Of a DNA stretch of 5,588 nucleotides, positions 1-4,676 are shown one piece after another (position 1 is the first letter of the stretch; each line of letters opens with the position of its first letter). The notes below the pieces were generated by a model. The model had not been told where the DNA came from, made no database searches, and saw nothing but the letters and a program-made list of their open reading frames with translations. Position numbers and translations under genes: made by a program. This DNA is from an uncultured Campylobacter sp. (GTDB lineage Bacteria; Campylobacterota; Campylobacteria; Campylobacterales; Campylobacteraceae): assembly GCF_938018145.1 (NCBI RefSeq), contig NZ_CALIII010000370.1:1-5588 (forward strand), written 5' to 3'.

Positions 1-118
1 TATACTTAAGTTTTATTTTTAATTTTTAAAATACAAATATAAATTAAATTTTACCTTTTATATTTTGTAGCTTTTGGTAATACCCGTATCTTTAAAGTGC
101 AAATTTAAAAATGTGCTG
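1..118. other. AT-rich left-edge region without a supportable gene
   Basis: The first 118 bases are strongly AT-rich with several runs of A and T. A minus-strand open frame crosses into this stretch from the gene to its right (58-258), but it lies antisense to a recognisable coding sequence and has no ribosome binding site, so it is a shadow. Nothing here looks like the end of a known gene. Confidence 0.5.
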
Positions 119-124
119 TATAAT
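119..124 (+). promoter_or_regulatory. -10 box TATAAT of the ClbS/DfsB-like gene
   Basis: A perfect TATAAT lies 28 bases before the start codon at 152, preceded by T-rich and A-rich stretches and no clear TTGACA. This is the usual form of sigma-70 promoters in Campylobacter. Transcription would begin near 131, giving a leader of about 20 bases that contains the ribosome binding site AAGGA (141-145). Confidence 0.6.
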
Positions 125-151
125 TTGCTCAAATTTAGCCAAGGATAAAAA

Positions 152-652
152 ATGCCGCGACCGACGAATAAAATAGACTTACTAAGCGATTCAGAGACAA
201 ATTTTAAAAAACTTTTATCGCTAGTTGAAAGCATGAATGAGGCAGGGCAAGAGGCCAAATTTGACTTCGAGGATAGAGATAAATGCGTCCGAGACGTGCT
301 CGCACACCTTTACGAGTGGCATTTGCTTTTGATAAATTTTATCCAAAAGAACCTAAGCGGTGAGCGGGCTTCGTTTTTACCCGAGCCGTACAACTGGAAA
401 ACCTATCCACAGATGAATGCGTAAATTTGGCGCAAGCACCAAGCTACGCCGCTTTACGAGGCTAAAACTCTGCTAGCGCAAACACACGAAAAAGCAATGC
501 AGCTTACGGCAAATTTTAGCGACGAGGAGCTTTTTGCGCGCGGACATTTTAACTTCACGGGCAATCTAAACCTCGCCGCCTACATTACCAGCAGCACCTC
601 ATCACACTACGACTGGGCGATAAAAAAGATAAAAAGCACAAAAATAGCCTAA
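152..652 (+). pseudogene. ClbS/DfsB-family (DUF1706) four-helix bundle protein, interrupted by an in-frame TAA
   Basis: The start ATG has AAGGA six bases upstream. The first 90 codons read MPRPTNKIDLL..., then LAHLYEWHLLLINF and a PEPYNWKTYPQMNA segment, the family's N-terminal helices and its Y-x-W motif. A TAA at 422-424 then stops translation. The same frame continues unbroken for 75 more codons to a TAA at 650-652, giving IWRKHQATPLYEA, a DEELF segment and SSTSSHYDWAIKKIK, which match the expected second half of the family. The total of 166 codons including the stop is normal family length. The family includes ClbS, which protects cells from colibactin, but most members have no known role. 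The interrupted codon falls where relatives usually carry a Glu or Lys before Ile-Trp (my recollection), so one base change in GAA or AAA would explain it. A sequencing error or stop readthrough are alternatives. A restart at the in-frame ATG within the second half lacks a good ribosome binding site. Confidence 0.8.
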
Positions 653-829
653 AATCAGACTCATGATTTGCTATTACATAGATTAAATTTGAGCCGATAC
701 GGCAATTTTTGACGCAGTTAAATTTAGGCAACTAGTTCATAAATCGTAAATTTGATGTAGGCCAAATTTACTCCAAAAAGATCAAATTTATGCAGGTTTA
801 TAAGACCAAATTTACGCCCCAAACGCAAA
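653..829. other. Non-coding spacer rich in AAATTT
   Basis: No open frame here has a start codon, a ribosome binding site and recognisable protein content. The stretch contains six copies of AAATTT (beginning at 685, 720, 748, 764, 784 and 808) and little else apart from the small hairpin noted separately. It separates the end of the broken plus-strand gene from the terminator of the minus-strand porin gene, so the two transcripts converge here. Confidence 0.6.
693..710 (+). terminator. Weak candidate terminator after the ClbS/DfsB-like gene
   Basis: GCCG (693-696), a three-base ATA loop and CGGC (700-703) form a short GC-only stem, followed by AATTTTT. It lies about 40 bases after the final stop of the broken gene in the right orientation. 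The stem is only four base pairs, so termination would be inefficient at best. Confidence 0.35.
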
Positions 830-835
830 AAATAA

Positions 836-875
836 AATAAAAAAGAAGTAGCGGACGCGTCAAATTTGCGTCCGC
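836..875 (-). terminator. Rho-independent terminator of the porin gene
   Basis: Bases 851-858 (GCGGACGC) and 868-875 (GCGTCCGC) form a perfect 8-bp stem with a 9-base loop that contains AAATTT. Read on the minus strand, the stem is followed by a T-rich stretch (complement of 836-848). It lies 10 bases past the porin stop codon, as expected for an intrinsic terminator. The plus-strand side has no T run, so it should act mainly on the porin transcript. Confidence 0.85.
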
Positions 876-885
876 ATTAAAGTAG

Positions 886-2220
886 CTAGTTTAGAAGGTT
901 AAATTTATATCCAAGTTGTAGCCAAAGCTCGTTGTTATCGGTCTTTCTAACGGCTCCTCTGGTATCAAAGTTCTTTCTCTCAAGAGCCGTGTAGGTGATG
1001 CTTGCGCTTAGCCCCTTGACCCACGGCATATCGTAGCTAGCCTGCGCCGCCCAGCCCTTTACGTTCATATGCGTATTAGCCGCGGTCGGACCGGCGTTAC
1101 GATGCGGGGCGTCTTGCCTACCTTTTACTAGATGTAGTTTTGCTTTTAGACCCTCGGCACCCACTTCTTTAAAGTCGTACTCAAACAAAAGTTTATGCGT
1201 ATTCATGCCAGCATAGCCCGTAAATACGAAAGGCCCGCGGATAGGAAGCAGCGTGTATGAGCCGGGACCGTTACCTAGACCAAACGCCAAAGCGTCGTTG
1301 TCGCCGACGGTCGTATAGGCGTAAGACGCGCTAAAGCCCACGAAATCATAAATGCCCGCTCTTAGACCGATCATATTTCCGTCGTAGTTTAGATCTTCTA
1401 AGCCTCTTGTAGTGCGAGAGCCCTTATACATCGCGTCAAAACCCAGTTTAAAGTCGCCGACGGGTACTTTGTAGTTAGCCTCGGCTAGGTAGAAGTTGAT
1501 GTCGCCTTGCAGCGCGCCGCGCCTAAGATCGGTCACTCTAGCGTATGCGCCGGTTAGTTTTAGATTCGGGATGCTTTGATTTATGACTGCGCCGGTAAAG
1601 ATATTGTCAAACTCATACGCCACGGGCCCCATGCCGCCGACGATGACTCTATCCTTAAAATGCGGAGCGCGCCCCTCTTTGCCGCCCGTTACGACGGCGC
1701 TTCTGCCTTGAAATTTATAATACCAGCCGCCGATCAGGGTGGTGTTTGGGATGTCTTTGTTTACGATCGTTAGACCCTCAAACGCCTCTTTAAACGCGCG
1801 CGTCGGATTGCCCGCTACTAGCGGAGTATTTACGTATTGACGGCCGAATTTGATATCGGTCTGCCCTATGCCGTAGCCTAGATACGCTTCGGACATTACC
1901 GCGCCTTGCGTTCTCCACTCTTTGTCGTATAGAGTGCCGCTTTTTCTCATGCTGTTAAACGGCAGGAAGTTGCCCTGCCCCGTAACGCCGAGCCTAAAGC
2001 CGTAAAACGGATCGGTCACGTAGCCAAGCTCAAGCTGTATAGACGTCAGCTGCTCGTCGTGTATCGGCGCGCGTTCGTCTTTTTGATCGACGTAGGTGGC
2101 TTGGATCTTGCCTGCTAGTTTTCCTTTGGTAAACGCCTCCCCAAAGGTGTCGGCTGCGTTTGCTGCGCCTAAAAAGCCAAGCGCCAAAACGGCGGCTAAA
2201 CTTAGTTTTGCTAGTTTCAT
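886..2220 (-). CDS. OprD-family outer membrane porin
   Basis: The predicted product is a 444-residue precursor of a beta-barrel porin for passive diffusion of small solutes across the outer membrane; substrate preference cannot be read from the sequence. Residues 1-22 are a classic signal peptide (MKLAKLSLAAVLALGFLGAANA) cleaved after ANA, leaving a mature start at ADTFGEAF. Family signs are SEAYLGYG near 109, FGRQYVNTPL at about 125-134, the following EAFEGL segment, and GGWYYKFQGR near 164. The rest is alternating amphipathic strands with glycine/asparagine turns and no cysteine, and the length is typical of OprD-type proteins. The start is the ATG at 2218-2220, preceded five bases upstream by AAGGAG (2226-2231). 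An in-frame ATG 19 codons earlier would put a charged stretch in front of the signal peptide and has no such site. The C-terminus reads LGYKFNLLN, so the last aromatic is four residues from the end rather than terminal, which is slightly unusual for a barrel assembly signal. The gene appears monocistronic, with its own promoter (2296-2304) and terminator (836-875). Confidence 0.88.
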   Translation of the reverse strand: MKLAKLSLAAVLALGFLGAANAADTFGEAFTKGKLAGKIQATYVDQKDERAPIHDEQLTSIQLELGYVTDPFYGFRLGVTGQGNFLPFNSMRKSGTLYDKEWRTQGAVMSEAYLGYGIGQTDIKFGRQYVNTPLVAGNPTRAFKEAFEGLTIVNKDIPNTTLIGGWYYKFQGRSAVVTGGKEGRAPHFKDRVIVGGMGPVAYEFDNIFTGAVINQSIPNLKLTGAYARVTDLRRGALQGDINFYLAEANYKVPVGDFKLGFDAMYKGSRTTRGLEDLNYDGNMIGLRAGIYDFVGFSASYAYTTVGDNDALAFGLGNGPGSYTLLPIRGPFVFTGYAGMNTHKLLFEYDFKEVGAEGLKAKLHLVKGRQDAPHRNAGPTAANTHMNVKGWAAQASYDMPWVKGLSASITYTALERKNFDTRGAVRKTDNNELWLQLGYKFNLLN

Positions 2221-2252
2221 AAAAACTCCTTGGTTAAATTTAGCAAATTTAC

Positions 2253-2275
2253 GTCCCGCAAATTTAATGCGGAAC
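2253..2275 (-). promoter_or_regulatory. Hairpin in the 5' leader of the porin mRNA
   Basis: In the minus-strand transcript, GUUCCGCA (complement of 2275-2268) can pair with UGCGGGAC (complement of 2260-2253), giving eight base pairs including one G-U and a 7-base AU loop. It lies between the predicted transcription start and the ribosome binding site and ends 32 bases before the start codon. No U run follows, so it is not a terminator. A role in stabilising an abundant porin mRNA or in regulation is inference. Confidence 0.5.
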
Positions 2276-2295
2276 ATTAATTTTTATATTTAAGG

Positions 2296-2304
2296 ATTAT
2301 AGCA
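2296..2304 (-). promoter_or_regulatory. Extended -10 promoter of the porin gene
   Basis: On the minus strand this reads TGCTATAAT, a perfect extended -10 (TGnTATAAT). It sits 75 bases upstream of the porin ATG, so transcription should begin near 2289 and leave a leader of about 70 bases. There is no good TTGACA at the -35 position, as is usual in Campylobacter. The -35 region overlaps the downstream arm of the terminator for the gene behind it. Confidence 0.75.
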
Positions 2305-2307
2305 CAG

Positions 2308-2363
2308 AAAATAATAAAATCCGTGTTAGATTTGTGATATTTGCTAAAAATATCGCGGATTTT
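2308..2363 (-). terminator. Candidate terminator of the AI-2E transporter gene
   Basis: Bases 2316-2323 (AAAATCCG) and 2356-2363 (CGGATTTT) form a perfect 8-bp outer stem. A second 7-bp stem lies inside it (2336-2342 with 2348-2354). In the minus-strand transcript the closing arm CGGAUUUU is followed by AUUAUUUU, giving a U-rich tail. The structure begins 8 bases after the stop codon at 2372. The large interior makes it less standard than the porin terminator. Confidence 0.6.
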
Positions 2364-2371
2364 AGGCAAAT

Positions 2372-3412
2372 TTACACGACCGAGCGCTCTTTAAGCAATG
2401 TATAAAGCTTGATCGTCGAGATAAAAAACGTCACGATCGCAGGCCCCAAGATAAGTCCCCAAAAGCCAAACGTCGAGATGCCCGCTATCATCGAGAAAAA
2501 CAGCAGCAGCTCGTTGATCTTTGTCGGGATTTTTACGAGCTTATCGTTGATAAATTTAATCACGATCGGCTTTAAAAACGTATCTGCGACGATAGATATC
2601 ACGACGATAGTATAGACGGCGATGACGATCGCGGCCGCGGTGTTGCCGTTAGCAAACTCGTAAAGGCTAATAGGCCCCCAAGCAAGCAAGCCGCCAACGA
2701 CCGGCACGAGCGAAGTAAAGGCAAAGAGTATGCCCATCAAAAAGCCGTTGTAGCCGTACGAAATCGTGATGATAGCAAAGAGGCAACCCTGCAAAATCGC
2801 GTTTAAAACGATAGAGTAAAGCACGACGCTCATGACGTTAGCCACTTCGCTAAGTATAAACTCGCTCTCGCTCTCCTTCATCGGAAGCGCGCTTTTTAGG
2901 TAGCCCACAAGCTCGCTACCGTAAAGCACCGCAAAAAAGAAAAACACGAGGATAAAAATCATGTCGATGAGAAATTTTACGCTTGATTTGCCGATGCCGC
3001 CAAGACTAGAAAGCACGTTGCTAGATATCGCTCCGACGTCGATGTCGGCGATCATCTCTTTGATTTTAGGCTCTAGAAATTTGATCGGTTCGGGCAGCTG
3101 AAAATTCCCGCTTTGAAAATAATTTAACGTGTTTGTTATGTAGCCGGTGTTAAAGTTTGCGGCGTGTTTGGCGATCTCGATCACGGCGTACAAAAGCGGC
3201 GCGATAAATAGCGAAAACAGCGCTAGCGTCGTAAGAGCCGCCGAGAGCGTCCTTTTGCCCTTCGTTAGCTGCAAAAATTTGACGTTTACGTTTGAGGTGG
3301 CGACGGCTAGCAAGGCGGCGATAAAGATGTTTAGCAAAAACGGCTTAAAAAGGTACACCACTAGCGCCAACGCGCAAAGAGCGAAAATACCGAAAAACAC
3401 TCGATTATTCAT
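2372..3412 (-). CDS. AI-2E family (PerM/TqsA-like, UPF0118) integral membrane transporter
   Basis: The 346-residue product is an inner membrane protein with the family layout: two N-terminal hydrophobic segments (about 5-40), a third near 58-80, and a hydrophilic stretch at about 82-144. These are followed by a very hydrophobic segment (148-165, with IFILVFFFF) and a block of helices from about 195 to 340. Conserved-looking motifs are PVVGGLLAWGP (237-247), DTFLKP (277-282) and GFWGLILGP (316-324), typical of the C-terminal half. The family takes its name from TqsA, linked to autoinducer-2 export, but members also include Na+/H+ antiporters and proteins of unknown substrate, so signalling should not be assumed. 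Length matches the family's usual 340-370 residues. The start ATG at 3410-3412 has AAAAGG (3419-3424) six bases upstream and a promoter at 3434-3442. The gene appears monocistronic, with its own promoter and terminator. Confidence 0.87.
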   Translation of the reverse strand: MNNRVFFGIFALCALALVVYLFKPFLLNIFIAALLAVATSNVNVKFLQLTKGKRTLSAALTTLALFSLFIAPLLYAVIEIAKHAANFNTGYITNTLNYFQSGNFQLPEPIKFLEPKIKEMIADIDVGAISSNVLSSLGGIGKSSVKFLIDMIFILVFFFFAVLYGSELVGYLKSALPMKESESEFILSEVANVMSVVLYSIVLNAILQGCLFAIITISYGYNGFLMGILFAFTSLVPVVGGLLAWGPISLYEFANGNTAAAIVIAVYTIVVISIVADTFLKPIVIKFINDKLVKIPTKINELLLFFSMIAGISTFGFWGLILGPAIVTFFISTIKLYTLLKERSVV

Positions 3413-3433
3413 TTTTTTCCTTTTGAGGGGCTT

Positions 3434-3442
3434 ATTATATCA
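3434..3442 (-). promoter_or_regulatory. Extended -10 promoter of the AI-2E transporter gene
   Basis: On the minus strand this reads TGATATAAT, a perfect TGnTATAAT. It lies 21 bases upstream of the start codon, so the leader would be only about 15 bases and carry just the ribosome binding site. As with the porin promoter, no clear -35 box is visible. Confidence 0.72.
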
Positions 3443-3530
3443 GATTTTGCGGTGTTTTGCGGACGGGCTAAATTTAGGCACGAGCGAGGCGGATGAGACG
3501 TATAAATTTTAAGTAAATTTATCGATTTCT

Positions 3531-3550
3531 AAAAAAAAAGGGGGGGGGGG
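3531..3550. repeat. A9-G11 homopolymer tract upstream of the unknown gene pair
   Basis: Nine A residues (3531-3539) run straight into eleven G residues (3540-3550). Long G tracts in Campylobacter slip during replication and act as on/off switches, usually inside coding regions. Here all three plus-strand frames have stops just before the tract, so it is non-coding and ends 33 bases before the start codon at 3584. It lies where the spacer or -35 region of the promoter would be if TATATT at 3561 is the -10 box. Confidence 0.9.
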
Positions 3551-3560
3551 AAAATGGCTT

Positions 3561-3566
3561 TATATT
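3561..3566 (+). promoter_or_regulatory. Possible -10 box (TATATT) for the unknown gene pair
   Basis: TATATT lies 10 bases after the G tract. A -35 region 17 bases further upstream would fall at about 3538-3543, on the junction of the A and G runs, so tract length would set promoter spacing. The leader would be very short because AAGGAG is at 3574-3579. A competing -10, TATAAA at 3501-3506, would put the tract in the leader instead. Confidence 0.4.
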
Positions 3567-3583
3567 TTATTTAAAGGAGATTA

Positions 3584-3883
3584 ATGAGTGATTTTTATCC
3601 GTTTGACAAAGAGCATATCGTGCTTTACGACGTAGACGATTTCATCGTTGCCTTAGGCTACAGCTCGAAATTCGGCGGTTGGCGCATAGGTATGAGGTGG
3701 AAAAGCTCCATGGAGAGCAAAAACGGCTATCCCGTTACTAGAAACGGCGATCCTTGCTACTTCTTGCTATCAAACAATCTATGCAAGGAGTTTTTAGGGG
3801 CTTTACTCGACGGCTCGCCAAATGACGAGAAAATAAAAAATGCTATCGAAATATTAAAAGGAGAAAACAAATGGCGAAGCTAA
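3584..3883 (+). CDS. Conserved-looking hypothetical protein, cytoplasmic, 99 residues
   Basis: I do not recognise this protein. It starts at an ATG with a strong AAGGAG (3574-3579) four bases upstream. The product has no signal peptide and no membrane segment. The first half is rich in aromatics and looks like beta structure (HIVLYDVDDFIVALGYSSKF, then GGWRIGMRWK). The second half has two cysteines (58 and 67) and ends in a charged helical stretch (DEKIKNAIEILKGENKW). Its last 13 bases overlap the start of the next gene, whose ribosome binding site (AAGGAG, 3858-3863) lies inside this one, so the two are probably co-transcribed and translationally coupled. Codon choice and base composition match the flanking genes. 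Expression may depend on the A9-G11 tract upstream. A partner or immunity-type role with the lipoprotein is conceivable but has no sequence support. Confidence 0.7.
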   Translation: MSDFYPFDKEHIVLYDVDDFIVALGYSSKFGGWRIGMRWKSSMESKNGYPVTRNGDPCYFLLSNNLCKEFLGALLDGSPNDEKIKNAIEILKGENKWRS

Positions 3884-4341
3884 GTTTAGCGTTAGCTGCG
3901 GCGATACTCATAGGCTGCGGCAGCGAAGGAGCAAGGGCGGCAGATAAAGCCCCGTTTGAAATCGAGCGGGGTAACTACAAGATATTAGTAACATCTTTGG
4001 TAGATGACCTTAAAATATATATGGTTGAAATCAATAGAGGTAATTGCAGTAGCTCGTGGACAAACGAAATCAAAGGTCAAAATAACACCGTAATGTACAA
4101 TAAAGTAACCGTAAATGAAACTGATCGTGGAAGTTATGTGTATGCAAGAATATATGTAAATGGAGGCCAAAAAGAGGATAAAACAATTTCCTTGGATGAT
4201 TTTTATGGCCAATATGGAAAAGATGCCGCAGCTATCAATCTAAAATTTGGAGAACAAGAGCAAATAGGGGCTTACTGCTCTAAAATTTTAGAAGCAAAAA
4301 TAGATACAGACCAAGGTTCTTGGACATATACCTTTAAATAA
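3871..4341 (+). CDS. Putative lipoprotein or secreted protein of unknown function, 156 residues
   Basis: The N-terminus MAKLSLALAAAILIGC has a short positive end, a hydrophobic core and a lipobox-like LIGC, so Cys16 could be lipidated and the protein anchored to a membrane facing the periplasm. A second reading is cleavage by signal peptidase I after GARA, releasing ADKAPFEIE. Both mean export from the cytoplasm. The mature part is beta-rich with many Asn, Tyr and Thr, and has two cysteines (59 and 136) able to form one disulfide. I recognise no family. The start is set by AAGGAG (3858-3863), seven bases upstream, and overlaps the previous gene by 13 bases. The first 60 bases have 33 G+C by hand count (55%), while 4081-4200 have 39 of 120 (about 33%). 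The body is therefore far more AT-rich than its signal region and the neighbouring genes, which suggests transfer or a mosaic origin. Confidence 0.72.
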   Translation: MAKLSLALAAAILIGCGSEGARAADKAPFEIERGNYKILVTSLVDDLKIYMVEINRGNCSSSWTNEIKGQNNTVMYNKVTVNETDRGSYVYARIYVNGGQKEDKTISLDDFYGQYGKDAAAINLKFGEQEQIGAYCSKILEAKIDTDQGSWTYTFK

Positions 4342-4676
4342 TTTCTTTTAAATTTCGGTGCTTCGGTTTTTGCTTTTGCGCCGAAATTTACCGCCGCCAT
4401 CGCACGATTCCAAGCCGTAAATAAAATCAAATTTTCGCGCGATTTTCACTCAAATTTTACCAAACCTACGACTTTCGTTTTAAAATCGAGAAAATTTCGT
4501 AGCAGCCAAATTCACGCTCCTTCTCTTAATTTTCGACGAAAATACAGTCAAATTTGACCCGCGCGTAAACGACGACGATTTTTATGTTTGTTAAATTTAA
4601 ACCCAAGATAATTTCCCGAGCAAAAAGCGACTAAAATTTGACGATTAAAATTTATGGTTGAATCCAGTTTCCCACC
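4342..4676. other. Non-coding spacer between the lipoprotein gene and ruvB
   Basis: This 335-base stretch holds no supportable gene. It contains a 13-bp hairpin (4349-4390), a small perfect palindrome at 4529-4543 (ATTTTC-GAC-GAAAAT) and nine copies of AAATTT. The lipoprotein frame stays open after its stop for 71 codons, to a TGA at 4555-4557, but has no ATG and no protein-like features. No clear terminator is visible next to the ruvB stop. Confidence 0.55.
4349..4390 (+). terminator. Strong hairpin after the lipoprotein gene, possible terminator
   Basis: Bases 4349-4361 pair with 4378-4390 over 13 positions with a single T-G wobble, leaving a 16-base T-rich loop. It begins 8 bases after the lipoprotein stop, the usual place for a transcript end. 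No T run follows the stem on the plus strand, so it may be a Rho-dependent end or a 3' stability structure rather than a classical intrinsic terminator. It also lies downstream of ruvB on the other strand. Confidence 0.5.

Noticed and set aside
58..258. Minus-strand open frame of 66 codons at the left edge
   Set aside because: It lies largely antisense to the ClbS/DfsB-like coding region, lacks a ribosome binding site and has no protein-like features.
653..885. AAATTT copies in the spacer as a CRISPR or tandem repeat array
   Set aside because: Spacing is irregular (16 to 54 bases), the repeat unit is only about 6-9 bases and the intervening sequences are not of constant length.
1576..2293. 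Plus-strand open frames within the porin gene (1576-1773, 2096-2293)
   Set aside because: They are antisense to a clearly recognisable porin and have no ribosome binding sites.
3147..3512. Plus-strand open frame of 121 codons reaching into the region before the G tract
   Set aside because: Most of it is antisense to the AI-2E transporter, and it stops at 3512, before the tract, so it does not make the tract coding.
3554..3574. Tiny open frame MALYFI just after the G tract, as a leader peptide
   Set aside because: The only purine-rich sequence upstream is the G tract itself, and the frame ends within six codons, overlapping the next ribosome binding site. There is no sign of selection.
3985..4212. 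Minus-strand open frame of 75 codons within the lipoprotein gene
   Set aside because: It is antisense to a gene with a good start, ribosome binding site and signal peptide, and has none of its own.
4342..4557. Frame of the lipoprotein staying open for 71 codons past its stop, as a lost C-terminal extension
   Set aside because: The stretch begins at once with the 13-bp hairpin, has no ATG, and its translation is rich in Lys, Arg, Ser and Phe generated by the AAATTT-rich DNA. It looks like chance.
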